Below, one piece after another: positions 18,849-28,290 of a DNA stretch of 64,000 nt. The translations under genes were made by a program, and so were the position numbers. The first letter of the stretch is position 1, and each line of letters begins with the position of its first letter. The stretch covers positions 620,001 through 684,000 of the forward strand of contig NZ_CP065218.1 in NCBI RefSeq assembly GCF_015767675.1, in the 5' to 3' direction. A model generated the notes under the pieces. That model had not been told where the DNA came from. It did not search any database and saw only the letters and a program-made list of their open reading frames with translations. The DNA comes from Vibrio navarrensis (lineage in GTDB: Bacteria > Pseudomonadota > Gammaproteobacteria > Enterobacterales > Vibrionaceae).

Positions 18849-19052
18849 GTTCTAAATTCCTTTTAAATGAAAGCAGTGAATCTCTTCAATAAAGATAGAA
18901 ACACTTTGTTTGATCCGCAAACACAGTTGGTTTAAAGTCCTCTGGCGCAACCGAAACGACACAAAACTGTCAAACAACTTGCGCTAAATCGTCACACTCC
19001 CTCCCTAGGATAAAAAACGAACTTACTGACCTAGTCCAAAAGGATGGAGACA

Positions 19053-20120
19053 ATGAAAACTTTGCTTAGTCGTTCTACGGCGCTATCGGTTACGCTGATC
19101 GCTGCTTCGCTATCGACGCACGCCATCGCAAAACAGGCGGATCTGCAATCTCTGATTGAAGCCGCGCAAAAAGAAGGGGCGGTGTACAGTGTCGGGATGC
19201 CAGACAGTTGGGCCAACTGGAAAGGCACTTGGACAGACTTAAAGGCCAACTATGGCTTGAAGCATCAAGATACCGACATGAGCTCGGCGCAAGAGATCGC
19301 CAAGTTTGAAGCAGAGAAGAAAAACGCCACCGCGGATATCGGTGATGTGGGCTTTGCTTTTGCTCGTGTTGCGGTCAATAAAGGCGTCACTCAGCCCTAC
19401 AAACCGACCACTTGGAATGACATTCCGGATTGGGCGAAAGACAAAGATGGTCACTGGGCTCTGGCTTACACCGGCACAATCTCTTTTATTTCCAACAATA
19501 ACTTGGTTAAAAATTCCCCTAAATCTTGGGATGATATCCTAAAAGGGGATTACAAAGTGACGGTTGGTGATGTAGGCGTAGCAGCGCAAGCCAACAACGC
19601 GGTATTAGCGGCGGCGTTTGCCAACGGTGGTGACGAAAGTAACCTCAAACCAGCACTGGACTTCTTCGCGAAGCTGGCAAAACAAGGCCGTTTATCGTTT
19701 ACCGACCCAAGCATTGCCAACCTTGAAAAAGGCGAAGTGGAAGTGGCCATTTTGTGGGACTTCAACGCGCTCAACTACCGTGACCAAATTGACCGCTCAC
19801 GCTTTAGCGTGAACATTCCACAAGACGGTTCGGTTATTTCCGGCTACACCACCATCATAAACAAGTACGCGAAGAACCCGAACGCCGCCAAGTTGGCACG
19901 TGAGTACATCTTCAGCGATCAGGGCCAGATCAACCTTGCCGAAGGCTACGCACGCCCTATTCGCAGCAACGTGACTCTGCCAAAATCGGTGCAAGATAAG
20001 CTGATTGCGGATGATCAGTACCGCAACGTGCACCCGGTACAAGATTTCAATGCGTGGGAAAAATCGGCGCGCAAACTGCCGCGTCAATGGCAAGAAAGCG
20101 TTCTGATCCACCAGCAATAG
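19053..20120 (+). CDS. ABC transporter periplasmic binding protein for a phospho-compound (putative)
   Basis: A 355-residue binding protein of the iron/spermidine/aminoethylphosphonate superfamily, with a signal peptide ending near THAIA-K. Typical features are DIGDVGFAFA, YTGTISFISNNN and a C-terminal helical lid. I chose the ATG at 19053, with AAGGATGGAG upstream; an ATG at 19044 is in frame. It begins an operon with an alkaline-phosphatase-superfamily enzyme, two permeases, an ATPase and a HAD phosphatase. Transport of a phosphate ester or phosphonate is inferred from those neighbours. The upstream region (18849 to 19052) holds only weak resemblance to a Pho box. Confidence 0.82.
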   Translation: MKTLLSRSTALSVTLIAASLSTHAIAKQADLQSLIEAAQKEGAVYSVGMPDSWANWKGTWTDLKANYGLKHQDTDMSSAQEIAKFEAEKKNATADIGDVGFAFARVAVNKGVTQPYKPTTWNDIPDWAKDKDGHWALAYTGTISFISNNNLVKNSPKSWDDILKGDYKVTVGDVGVAAQANNAVLAAAFANGGDESNLKPALDFFAKLAKQGRLSFTDPSIANLEKGEVEVAILWDFNALNYRDQIDRSRFSVNIPQDGSVISGYTTIINKYAKNPNAAKLAREYIFSDQGQINLAEGYARPIRSNVTLPKSVQDKLIADDQYRNVHPVQDFNAWEKSARKLPRQWQESVLIHQQ

Positions 20121-20132
20121 AGGCCATTTTTC

Positions 20133-20939
20133 ATGAACAGCAAAGTGATCTTGGTTGTTCTAGATGGACTCAACTATCAGGTAGCCCGTGATTGCATGGG
20201 CTACCTGAATGGCCTGATAGAACAGCAACGCGCAACGCTTTATAAACTGCACTGTGAACTCCCGTCACTCTCTCGCCCGCTCTACGAGTGCTTACTCACT
20301 GGCGTTCGCCCTGTCGACAGCGGCATCGTGCATAACCAAATTGTGCGCCTTTCGCAGCAGGAATCGATTTTCAGCTTGGCAAAGAATCAGGGCAAAGTGA
20401 CCGCAGCGGCCGCTTATCACTGGGTCAGTGAACTGTACAACCGCGCTCCTTATGATGCTGTGCGCGATCGCTTCACCGACGATGACAACCTCAACATCCA
20501 GCACGGCTGTTTTTATCATTGGGATCACTACCCCGATGAAGCCTTGTTTCTCGATGGCGACTATTTGCGCCGCCGCTATCAGCCCGATTTCTTGTTGATC
20601 CATCCAATGAATATTGACGACATGGGCCACAAGCATGGTTTGGATTCACGCCAATACCGCAACAGTGCGCGCATGGCCGACGGCTATCTCTCCCATTATC
20701 TCGATACTTGGCTCACCGAGGGCTATCAAGTTCTCATCACGAGCGATCACGGCATGAACAACGATCTCTCCCACGGCGGCATTTTGCGCGAGGAGCGTGA
20801 AGTTCCTTTATTTGTGCTTGGCAAGCACTTTAGCCACCGCGAGTGTGACATCCAACAAACCGAGCTTTGTGGTGCCGTCTGCCAGTTACTTGGCCTTGAG
20901 CACCAAAAACCTTATCCACAGGCACTATTAGCACTATGA
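20133..20939 (+). CDS. Cytoplasmic alkaline-phosphatase-superfamily hydrolase
   Basis: A 268-residue enzyme of the type I phosphodiesterase/nucleotide pyrophosphatase class. All metal ligands of the fold are visible: D11 (VLDGL), a Ser nucleophile candidate in LPSLSRP at 46 or 48, D162 and H166 (DDMGHKHG), D205 and H206 (TSDHGM) and H214 (SHGG). No signal peptide, so it acts on imported substrate. Related PhnA and NPP enzymes cleave phosphonoacetate or phosphate diesters; which applies here is unknown. It sits between the binding protein and the permeases, 12 bases from the former, and overlaps the latter by four bases. Confidence 0.8.
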   Translation: MNSKVILVVLDGLNYQVARDCMGYLNGLIEQQRATLYKLHCELPSLSRPLYECLLTGVRPVDSGIVHNQIVRLSQQESIFSLAKNQGKVTAAAAYHWVSELYNRAPYDAVRDRFTDDDNLNIQHGCFYHWDHYPDEALFLDGDYLRRRYQPDFLLIHPMNIDDMGHKHGLDSRQYRNSARMADGYLSHYLDTWLTEGYQVLITSDHGMNNDLSHGGILREEREVPLFVLGKHFSHRECDIQQTELCGAVCQLLGLEHQKPYPQALLAL

Positions 20940-21838
20940 GCAGTTCTGTTATTCCTCAGAGTAAATCCGCCACCAAGCACACCACGCTTCGCCGATTTTC
21001 TCGTTTTAAACCCGCATTATGGTTGGCGCCATTTGCCCTGTTTTTCTATCTGTTCCAACTGGCCCCGATGGTTTGGGTGCTTTGTAACAGCTTTATTTAC
21101 GATGAAAGCCTCTCGTTAGAGAACTATGTTGAAATTCTTGATTCGGCGTTCATGCGTCAGGCCTTTAGTAACAGCATCTGGTTGGGGTTTTGGTCAAGCC
21201 TGATTGGCTTAGCTATTGCCACTCTTCTGGTTTCCTCGCTGCGCCGAGTCAACAGTGTGCTACGTGATGGCGTGATCGCCTTTACCAATATGAGCAGCAA
21301 CTTTGCTGGTGTGCCACTCGCCTTCGCTTTCATCATTATTCTCGGCACCAACGGCGCGCTCACTTTGCTATTGAAACAATATGGTTTGCTGGGCGAGTTT
21401 GACTTATACGGCAAATGGGGTTTGCTGGCGATTTACATCTACTTTCAGATCCCTCTAGCCACCTTGCTGCTCTACCCCGCATTCGACGCAATGAGCGACG
21501 ATTGGCAAGCTGCAGCCGCTCTGCTGGGAGCCAAAACTTGGCAATATTGGCTCAAAATAGCGCTGCCTGTCCTATCTCCTGCGCTGCTGGGCACTTTCAT
21601 CATTTTGATCGCCAACGCGATTGGCGCATACGCCAGCGTTTATGCGCTCACCTCTGGCAACTACAATTTGATCACTATCCGCATCGCCAGCTTAGTGTCG
21701 GGCGATCTGTTTCTTGAGCCCAATCTCGCGGCGGCCATTTCGGTCCTAGTGATGGTGCTTTTAGCGCTGATTACCATCATCAATCAGTGGTTGATCAGCA
21801 AAAGTTACCTAGGGAGAAAGCAAGATGCCAAAGCATAA
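20936..21838 (+). CDS. ABC transporter permease 1
   Basis: A 300-residue inner-membrane protein with about six helices (first near 31-51) and the permease EAA-like loop (YPAFDAMSDDWQAAAALLGAKTWQYWLKIALP). It belongs to the BPD_transp_1 family used by iron, spermidine and aminoethylphosphonate importers. Start and the preceding stop overlap (ATGA), and it overlaps the second permease by 14 bases, so translation is coupled throughout. Confidence 0.88.
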   Translation: MSSSVIPQSKSATKHTTLRRFSRFKPALWLAPFALFFYLFQLAPMVWVLCNSFIYDESLSLENYVEILDSAFMRQAFSNSIWLGFWSSLIGLAIATLLVSSLRRVNSVLRDGVIAFTNMSSNFAGVPLAFAFIIILGTNGALTLLLKQYGLLGEFDLYGKWGLLAIYIYFQIPLATLLLYPAFDAMSDDWQAAAALLGAKTWQYWLKIALPVLSPALLGTFIILIANAIGAYASVYALTSGNYNLITIRIASLVSGDLFLEPNLAAAISVLVMVLLALITIINQWLISKSYLGRKQDAKA

Positions 21839-22613
21839 CCGCACTTTTGACCAAGCCGTCGTCACCACTATCGTCGGTTTGATGCTGATCCCCATTGTCG
21901 CGACTTTGGTGTACTCGCTTTCATCACGCTGGGGCGCGACCATTTTGCCCGATGGATTTACCTTGGACTGGTACATCAAGCTGCTCAGCGATCAGCGTTT
22001 TCTCGATGCTTTTGGCCGTTCGCTCTTTATCTGTCTCTTGGCATTACTGTTGAGCGTGGTGTTAGTGTTGCCCGCGATTTTCGTGGTGTTCTACTACTTT
22101 CCTAAACTCGACAAGGTGATGAATATGCTCATCTTGCTGCCTTTTGCTGTGCCTCCGGTAGTCTCTTCTGTCGGTCTTTTGCAGCTTTATGCGGACAGCG
22201 AGATTGCACTGGTTGGCACGCCTTGGATTTTAGTGGGCACTTACTTCACCATTGCGCTGCCTTTTATGTATCGCGCCATCGCCAACAATTTCGCCGCTAT
22301 CCATCTGCGCGATCTGATGGATGCCGCGCACCTGCTCGGTGCAAGCACCACCCAAGCGTTTTTGCTGGTGGTGTTGCCAAATCTCAAGAAAGGATTAATG
22401 GCTTCGCTGTTTCTTTCTTTTTCATTCCTGCTGGGGGAATTTGTCTTTGCCAATATTTTGGTGGGCACCCGCTATGAAACCTTGCAGATTTATCTTTACA
22501 ACATGCGCCAGACTAGCGGCCATTTTACCTCCGCGCTGGTGATGACCTATTTCCTATTTATCTTTTTGCTGACTTGGCTCGCCAGTCGTTTTAGCCGAGG
22601 AACTCACTCATGA
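21825..22613 (+). CDS. ABC transporter permease 2
   Basis: A 262-residue membrane protein with about six helices and the coupling-loop motif (LRDLMDAAHLLGASTTQAFLLVVLPNLKKG). It pairs with the preceding permease to form the translocation pore. Its start lies inside the end of the upstream gene, with GGGAG ahead, and its stop overlaps the ATPase start (ATGA). Confidence 0.88.
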   Translation: MPKHNRTFDQAVVTTIVGLMLIPIVATLVYSLSSRWGATILPDGFTLDWYIKLLSDQRFLDAFGRSLFICLLALLLSVVLVLPAIFVVFYYFPKLDKVMNMLILLPFAVPPVVSSVGLLQLYADSEIALVGTPWILVGTYFTIALPFMYRAIANNFAAIHLRDLMDAAHLLGASTTQAFLLVVLPNLKKGLMASLFLSFSFLLGEFVFANILVGTRYETLQIYLYNMRQTSGHFTSALVMTYFLFIFLLTWLASRFSRGTHS

Positions 22614-23629
22614 GCTACGTTACCGCCAATCAACTCACCAAATATTTTGCTGACAACAAGGTGTTTGAGAACATTCAGTTTCAGATTGAACAAGGCGAGT
22701 TTGTCACCCTGCTTGGTCCTAGTGGTTGTGGTAAATCGACCTTGTTGCGCAGCCTGGCTGGCTTAGAAAGCCTGGATGATGGCGAGATCTGGGTCAATGG
22801 AGAAAACATCACTCAGCAAACACCGCAGCAACGCGGTATCGGCATGGTGTTTCAATCCTATGCGCTGTTTCCCAATCTGACTGTGGCTGGCAATATCGCC
22901 TTTGGCCTGAAAATGAAGAAGATGCCTGCTGATGCTATCCAACGTGAAGTGGCGAAAGTGATTGAACTAGTAGAGCTCAACGGCAAAGAGCAACACTACC
23001 CGCATCAACTCTCTGGTGGGCAGCGTCAACGCGTAGCACTGGCGCGCGCCTTAGTGGTCAAACCCCGCATTCTGTTACTCGATGAGCCGCTTTCTGCGCT
23101 GGATGCGAAAATCCGTAAACACTTGCGTCAGCAGATCCGCGATATTCAGAAAGAGATGAACCTGACCACCATTTTTGTCACTCACGATCAAGAAGAAGCG
23201 ATGATCCTCTCAGACCGCATTTTCCTGATGAATAAAGGTGAGATTGTGCAGTCGGGCACGCCGGAGGCGATTTACACTCATCCGGTCAATGAGTTTGTCG
23301 CCGGATTTATGGGCCACTACAATCTGATCGATGCCAACCAAGCGAAACGTCTGTTTAATCTCGATACCGAATGGAAAGTGGCGATTCGCCCTGAATCGAT
23401 TTATGTTAAGGAGCCCGGCCGACAGTACGGCCAACACATTTCTGCGCCGCAAGTTGGGGTAATAAAAAGCCACCAGTTGCTCGGCAATGTGATCCGCTAT
23501 CAGGTGAACGTCAACCAATGTGAGCTCACGGTCGATTTGCTCAATCGCTCATCAGAGCGACTACTGGCCAGCGGCAGCCAACTGGAACTGCTGTTCAACC
23601 TTAACGAAATTCAACCAGTGAGAGCTTAA
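22610..23629 (+). CDS. ABC transporter ATP-binding protein
   Basis: A 339-residue ATPase. Walker A GPSGCGKST at about 38-46, signature LSGGQRQR, Walker B LLLDEP and the switch His in FVTHDQEEA are all intact. A C-terminal TOBE-like domain follows residue 235. The full set (binding protein, two permeases and one ATPase) forms one importer energised by this subunit as a homodimer. Family membership is PotA/FbpC-like, which does not identify the substrate. Confidence 0.9.
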   Translation: MSYVTANQLTKYFADNKVFENIQFQIEQGEFVTLLGPSGCGKSTLLRSLAGLESLDDGEIWVNGENITQQTPQQRGIGMVFQSYALFPNLTVAGNIAFGLKMKKMPADAIQREVAKVIELVELNGKEQHYPHQLSGGQRQRVALARALVVKPRILLLDEPLSALDAKIRKHLRQQIRDIQKEMNLTTIFVTHDQEEAMILSDRIFLMNKGEIVQSGTPEAIYTHPVNEFVAGFMGHYNLIDANQAKRLFNLDTEWKVAIRPESIYVKEPGRQYGQHISAPQVGVIKSHQLLGNVIRYQVNVNQCELTVDLLNRSSERLLASGSQLELLFNLNEIQPVRA

Positions 23630-23630
23630 A

Positions 23631-24290
23631 ATGGCCAACCCTTTGTACGTATTTGACCTCGACAAGACCTTGATCAATGGTGACTGTGCCATGATATGGA
23701 ACGCCTTTCTGGCTGAAAAAGGCATTGCCACCGACGCCAATTTTGTCCAAGAGGATCAAAGGCTCATGGCGCTCTACGACCAAGGCAAAATGAACATGGC
23801 GGATTATCTCGCCTTCACCATCGCCCCGCTCACCCACTTGCCGATCGAAGAAGTTCACGCATTAGCCGCAGAGTGTGTCGAACGCGACATCTTGCCCAAG
23901 CAGTTCTCGCAGGCCAAAACGCTGATCGCCCAGTTACAGCGTGAAGGCATCGACATGCTCATCATCTCTGCGTCCGTCTCTTTTTTAGTTCAAGCGGTCG
24001 CACAACGTTTGGGGATTCAACAAGCCATCGGCATCGATTTACAACTCAACGGCGATCGCTACAGCACACAAATCAGCGGCATACCCAGCTATCGAGAAGG
24101 TAAGGTGACGCGCTTAAAAGCGTGGCTTAATGCAGAAAATAGAAGTGACGCGACGATCCACTTCTACACCGATTCGATCAACGATCTCCCTTTATGCCAA
24201 TACGCAGACGTCACTTATCTAGTCAATCCTTGTCCGCAGCTCAAAGCTTACAGTGAGCAAACCGATTGGGTTACCTTGACTTGGGCATAA
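23631..24290 (+). CDS. HAD-IB family phosphatase
   Basis: A 219-residue cytoplasmic HAD hydrolase related to SerB and PHOSPHO1-type enzymes. Motif I is FDLDKTLI (nucleophile Asp9, acid Asp11), motif II is IISAS, motif III Lys lies in REGKVTR, and motif IV is YTDSINDLP. It likely removes phosphate from the imported compound after, or in parallel with, the alkaline-phosphatase-superfamily enzyme. It is the last gene of the operon, one base after the ATPase stop, and is followed by a terminator. Confidence 0.85.
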   Translation: MANPLYVFDLDKTLINGDCAMIWNAFLAEKGIATDANFVQEDQRLMALYDQGKMNMADYLAFTIAPLTHLPIEEVHALAAECVERDILPKQFSQAKTLIAQLQREGIDMLIISASVSFLVQAVAQRLGIQQAIGIDLQLNGDRYSTQISGIPSYREGKVTRLKAWLNAENRSDATIHFYTDSINDLPLCQYADVTYLVNPCPQLKAYSEQTDWVTLTWA

Positions 24291-24322
24291 AATGATGGCG
24301 CTGGTAAACGGTGCTTACAGGA

Positions 24323-24348
24323 TCATAAAAGGGCTCTTGCGAGCCCTT
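24323..24348. terminator. Bidirectional terminator between convergent genes
   Basis: Inverted repeat AAGGGCTC (24329-24336), loop TTGC, GAGCCCTT (24341-24348). On the - strand the stem is followed by a short T run (TTTTATG), so it best serves the FAD dehydrogenase gene, and it also closes the phospho-compound operon. Confidence 0.65.
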
Positions 24349-24365
24349 GATCAATATCGTATTAA

Positions 24366-25982
24366 TTACGCGCTTTCTAGCTGTGCGACGATATCACGAG
24401 CCACCGCTTCGGCCACTTTAATGCCGTCGATGCCCGCAGAGAGGATACCGCCTGCATAGCCTGCACCTTCACCCGCTGGGTAGAAACCTTTGAGATTGAT
24501 GCTTTGGTATTCTTTGTCGCGCTTGATGCACACAGGAGAAGAGGTACGCGTTTCCACACCAGTGAGCAACCCGTCTTCAGATGCAAAGCCTTTTATTTGC
24601 TTATCAAATGCTGGGATTGCTTCGCGGATCGCTTCAATAGCGAAGGGTGGTAACGCCTTCTCAAGGTCCGTCAGTTTGATACCGGGCGTGAATGATGGCT
24701 CCACGTCACCAAGAGCACTTGGATCGCGACCTTTTAGGAAGTCACCAATTTTCTGTGCTGGTGCATCATAGTTTTCACCACCAAGACGGTAAGCATTAGA
24801 TTCAAGCTCGCGCTGGAAACGGATACCCGCCAGCGGATCCCCCTGGTAATCCACCTCAGGAGAGATGCCCACCACAATCGCGCTGTTGGCGTTACGTTCG
24901 GCGCGCGAGTATTGGCTCATGCCGTTTGTCACAACGCGGCCTTCTTCAGAGGTTGCCGCCACCACCGTGCCACCCGGACACATACAGAAGCTGTAAACCG
25001 TGCGGCCATTCTTGCAGTGGTGCACCAGTTTGTAATCTGCCGCGCCTAGAATTGGATTGCCCGCGTTTGGACCAAAACGCGCTTCGTCGATCATCGACTG
25101 TTTGTGCTCGATACGGAAACCGACAGAGAACGGTTTAGCTTCCATATAAACACCGCGCTCGTGCAGCATTTCAAAGGTATCGCGCGCACTGTGACCGACT
25201 GCGAGCACCACATGGCGAGATCTCAGCTCTTCACCGTTAGACAGCGTCACGCCGGTGATTTGGCCATCTTGCATATGGATATCGTCAACACGCGTACTAA
25301 AGCGGATCTCACCGCCGAGCTCAAGAATTTTCGCGCGCATTTTTTCAATCATCGTGACCAGCTTAAAAGTACCGATGTGCGGCTTACTCACATAGAGGAT
25401 CTCTTCTGGCGCGCCCGCTTCAACGAATTCGGTGATCACTTTGCGGCCGTAGAAGTTTGGATCTTTCACTTGGCTGTAAAGTTTACCGTCAGAAAAGGTG
25501 CCCGCACCGCCTTCACCAAACTGGACGTTTGACTCCGGATTCAGCGTGCGCTTACGCCAAAAACCGAAGGTATCTTTGGTGCGCTCACGCACCTCTTTGC
25601 CCCGTTCGACAATGATTGGGTTGAAACCCATTTGCGCCAACACAAGGCCAGCAAACAAGCCACAAGGGCCAAAACCAATCACGATGGGGCGCTCAGTGAG
25701 GTTGGCTGGCGCTTTGGCAACATACTTATAATCCATGTCCGGCGTTTCGCGAACATGGGGATCGTTACTGAACTTCGCCAACAACGGCTCTTGGTTCGCC
25801 ACTTCAATATCAAGCGTGTAGATCAACTGGATATTGGTCTTTTTACGAGCATCATAGCCACGTTTAAACATGTTAAAAGAAAGAACCTGATCGGCCGGAA
25901 TGGAGAGCTTGCTGGTTATCGCGTCTAGAAGCGCGCCTTCCTCATGATCAAGCGGAAGTCTAATTTCAGTTAAACGTATCAT
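24366..25982 (-). CDS. FAD-dependent dehydrogenase (COG2509 type)
   Basis: A 538-residue protein. An N-terminal domain (1-80) of mixed fold precedes an FAD-binding Rossmann motif (IGFGPCGLFAGLVLAQMG at about 101-118), the GGAGTFSDGK segment and a C-terminal flavin motif (FYPAGEGAGYAGGILSAGIDG). This widespread bacterial family is annotated as uncharacterised FAD-dependent dehydrogenase or NAD(P)/FAD oxidoreductase. No substrate is known. Monocistronic; the ATG at 25982 is the obvious start. The 288 bases upstream of it show no gene. Confidence 0.85.
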   Translation of the reverse strand: MIRLTEIRLPLDHEEGALLDAITSKLSIPADQVLSFNMFKRGYDARKKTNIQLIYTLDIEVANQEPLLAKFSNDPHVRETPDMDYKYVAKAPANLTERPIVIGFGPCGLFAGLVLAQMGFNPIIVERGKEVRERTKDTFGFWRKRTLNPESNVQFGEGGAGTFSDGKLYSQVKDPNFYGRKVITEFVEAGAPEEILYVSKPHIGTFKLVTMIEKMRAKILELGGEIRFSTRVDDIHMQDGQITGVTLSNGEELRSRHVVLAVGHSARDTFEMLHERGVYMEAKPFSVGFRIEHKQSMIDEARFGPNAGNPILGAADYKLVHHCKNGRTVYSFCMCPGGTVVAATSEEGRVVTNGMSQYSRAERNANSAIVVGISPEVDYQGDPLAGIRFQRELESNAYRLGGENYDAPAQKIGDFLKGRDPSALGDVEPSFTPGIKLTDLEKALPPFAIEAIREAIPAFDKQIKGFASEDGLLTGVETRTSSPVCIKRDKEYQSINLKGFYPAGEGAGYAGGILSAGIDGIKVAEAVARDIVAQLESA

Positions 25983-26270
25983 TGGATGTCTCGTTGCAAT
26001 TGGTGTCTTAGCCTTGCTGGATCATTTCCTTTTAGAGAAAGCAACCAGCGCAGCTCACAATGGCGCGCATTTTACGAGAATTTGCTTTCTATGTCATACA
26101 AAAAGCAGAACTGGGTCATACTAAAAACCAGAACGAGGCAAAGTTGGCCATAACAATCGCCGTCACCAATGTTGAATTTTGCCTTGGGATCAGTATCATC
26201 CCCCTTCTTCATTTTTGACCGCAACGTGTCATTGAAGAATGTGTTTCACTGAACTAAAGAGCGCTATGTC

Positions 26271-26594
26271 ATGGCATTTGTGGTAACTGATAACTGTATC
26301 CAATGTAAATACACGGATTGTGTCGCCGTTTGCCCGGCGGATGCCTTTCACGAAGGGCCAAACTTTATGGTGATCAACCCCATCGAGTGCATCGACTGTG
26401 GTTTGTGTGTGCCAGAATGTGATGCAGCGGCAATTTTCCAAGAAGATGAGCTGCCAGAAGATCAAGTGATCTACAAAGAGCTAAATGCGGAACTGGCCGA
26501 GCTCTGGCCTGTACAAACCGAAGTAAAACCAGCAATGGATGAAGCAGAAAAGTGGAATGGCGTGCCCAACAAGCTGGACATGCTCGAAAGATAA
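26271..26594 (+). CDS. fdxA: 7Fe ferredoxin FdxA
   Basis: A 107-residue ferredoxin carrying one 3Fe-4S and one 4Fe-4S cluster. The clusters are bound by [14 protein letters not shown] (first) and [11 protein letters not shown] (second), and the C-terminal tail matches the length of proteobacterial FdxA. It is a cytoplasmic electron carrier. Single gene, closed by a strong terminator shared with the convergent methyltransferase. Confidence 0.93.
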   Translation: MAFVVTDNCIQCKYTDCVAVCPADAFHEGPNFMVINPIECIDCGLCVPECDAAAIFQEDELPEDQVIYKELNAELAELWPVQTEVKPAMDEAEKWNGVPNKLDMLER

Positions 26595-26646
26595 GTTTTC
26601 CCTCCGAATCGATGGGTTAACCAGATTCGATAAAAACGGATTCAAT

Positions 26647-26677
26647 AAAAAAGCGTCGTATTCCACGACGCTTTTTT
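26647..26677. terminator. Bidirectional rho-independent terminator
   Basis: A-run, GCGTCGT (26653-26659), loop ATTCC, ACGACGC (26665-26671), T-run. The stem is flanked by A6 and T6, so it terminates both fdxA (+) and the methyltransferase (-). Confidence 0.9.
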
Positions 26678-26705
26678 GCTATTTAACAGCAGTAAAACAC
26701 TACGC

Positions 26706-27440
26706 TTAACTGTTCTGACGGCGAATATTGTCGAGAATAATGCCCGTTGCCATCGCCACATTGAGTGACTCTGCCCCACCAAACGCAGGAATGGTGATCT
26801 TGTTGGTGACAAACTTTGACGCTTGTTCACGAACACCGTGAGATTCACTGCCCATCAGCAAAATGCCTTGCGCTGAGAACGCCGTTTTGTGCACACTTTC
26901 CCCTTCAAGAAACGCACCGTAAATTGGCAAGTTTGCCTGCTCCAAGTAACTTGGCAGATCAACCAAGCTCACCTGCACACGGCCAAAACTGCCCATGGTG
27001 GCACTGATGGTTTTCGGGTTGTATGGGTCAGCGCAATCGCTGCTGGCAATAATGTGTTTGATGCCGTACCAATCCGCCACGCGGATGATGGTGCCAAGAT
27101 TGCCGGGGTCAGACACGCCATCTAAAGCAATCATCAAGCCTTGCGCTGGCGGAATTTCAACACGCGGGATCTCAACCACGGCAATGGCGGCATTGTTACT
27201 CACCAAGGTACTTGCTTTGGTTAAATCATCCAACGAGGCTTCAACGCACTCAAAGTTCGCCAACTCCTTGCCATACTGTGCAAGAAATTCCTCAGTGGCA
27301 AAAATCTGCTGAACCGCGAGAGCACTCTTCGCTAGTTCAAGAACGTTTTTCTCACCTTGCACTAAAAAAAGGCCATGCGCTTTACGCTGTTTCTTTTGTC
27401 CTAACGCACGCAGGAGTTTTAATTGGTTTTTCGAAATCAT
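26706..27440 (-). CDS. TrmH/SpoU-family RNA 2'-O-ribose methyltransferase
   Basis: A 244-residue SPOUT enzyme. Residues 1-90 form an L30e-like substrate-binding domain (KNQLKLLRALGQKKQRKAHGLFLVQGEK). The catalytic domain shows the three family motifs: DGVSDPGNLGTIIRVADWYG, LLMGSESHGV and IPAFGGAESLNVAMATGI. It methylates a ribose in rRNA or tRNA using S-adenosylmethionine. Which site is modified cannot be told from sequence; it is a second-type homologue and not the RlmB layout that I know best. Monocistronic. Confidence 0.87.
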   Translation of the reverse strand: MISKNQLKLLRALGQKKQRKAHGLFLVQGEKNVLELAKSALAVQQIFATEEFLAQYGKELANFECVEASLDDLTKASTLVSNNAAIAVVEIPRVEIPPAQGLMIALDGVSDPGNLGTIIRVADWYGIKHIIASSDCADPYNPKTISATMGSFGRVQVSLVDLPSYLEQANLPIYGAFLEGESVHKTAFSAQGILLMGSESHGVREQASKFVTNKITIPAFGGAESLNVAMATGIILDNIRRQNS

Positions 27441-27508
27441 TGATCTTGTCCCAGATGAAAGCGGGCCGATTATAGAGCAAACCCGCGATCAGCTAAAGAG
27501 CGACACCG

Positions 27509-28282
27509 TTAGTCGGCGTGACTTTCTGCATCCTCACGTTTAAGGACTTTGTGACCATCTTCCGATACACCATTTTTCCAATAGCTGCTGATGTAGATAT
27601 GCTCACGCCCAACCGCTCGTTCATTGCGAAAGTACTGACGCAGTTGGCGCATGGAATCGAACTCGCAGGCGCACCAAACTGATGCTCTGCCCGCCAACCA
27701 TGGCAAGCGAGTCACTTTCTGTGCCAACGTCTCTTCGCCGGTTAGCCAAATCAGCTCCATATTGGCAGGCAACTCAAGCGTCTGTTGGTCAGAGGCTTCG
27801 GTAATTTTGACCACAGCGTATCCTTTTGCCTCTTTTGGTAACCGTGCCGCTTTGGCCGAAAGCGCGGGTAACGAGGTCATATCTGCCACCATAAAAAACC
27901 AATCTGCGTCGGTGTTTATCGGCGCTATTGTGCCCGGACCGACCATCGAAATAGTGTCACCGACCTGCGCAGCCATCGCCCAGCGCGCAGCAAAGCCGCA
28001 ATGCGCGTCCAAGGTAATATGGCGCACAAAATCCACTTCGATTGCACCACGCTTGGCATCAAAGCGGCGAATGGTGTAAGTGCGCATTACCGGACGCTCA
28101 CCTTCCGCAAGCTGGCTTAAATCGGTGTTGCCGCTGGTATCAAACAGCAGTTTGATATAGCCGCCTTCGCACTCTTGCGGAAATTGCTTGAGAAAGTTAC
28201 CTTCAAAAACAATGCGTTGCATATTTGGTGTCAGGGTTTGCGTCGATACGACAGTCAGTACTTGTGGCGCGGGTCTATTCAT
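27509..28282 (-). CDS. Siderophore-interacting protein (ViuB-type ferric-siderophore reductase)
   Basis: A 257-residue flavoprotein. The FAD-binding motif is RPVMRTYTIRRFD (about 64-76), and the C-terminal NAD(P)H-binding and substrate half ends with YISSYWKNGVSEDGHK, a hallmark of the family. Such enzymes release iron from imported ferric siderophores by reduction. It is related to ViuB/VuuB of vibrios. There is no siderophore transport or biosynthesis gene beside it. A Fur-like sequence lies immediately upstream of the start, consistent with repression by iron. Confidence 0.88.
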   Translation of the reverse strand: MNRPAPQVLTVVSTQTLTPNMQRIVFEGNFLKQFPQECEGGYIKLLFDTSGNTDLSQLAEGERPVMRTYTIRRFDAKRGAIEVDFVRHITLDAHCGFAARWAMAAQVGDTISMVGPGTIAPINTDADWFFMVADMTSLPALSAKAARLPKEAKGYAVVKITEASDQQTLELPANMELIWLTGEETLAQKVTRLPWLAGRASVWCACEFDSMRQLRQYFRNERAVGREHIYISSYWKNGVSEDGHKVLKREDAESHAD

Positions 28283-28290
28283 TTCTCTAC

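Noticed and set aside
18849-19052. Pho-box-like sequence (CTGTCAA…) upstream of the phospho-compound operon
   Set aside because: Only the first half matches the Pho box; the second direct repeat is poor, so no claim is made.
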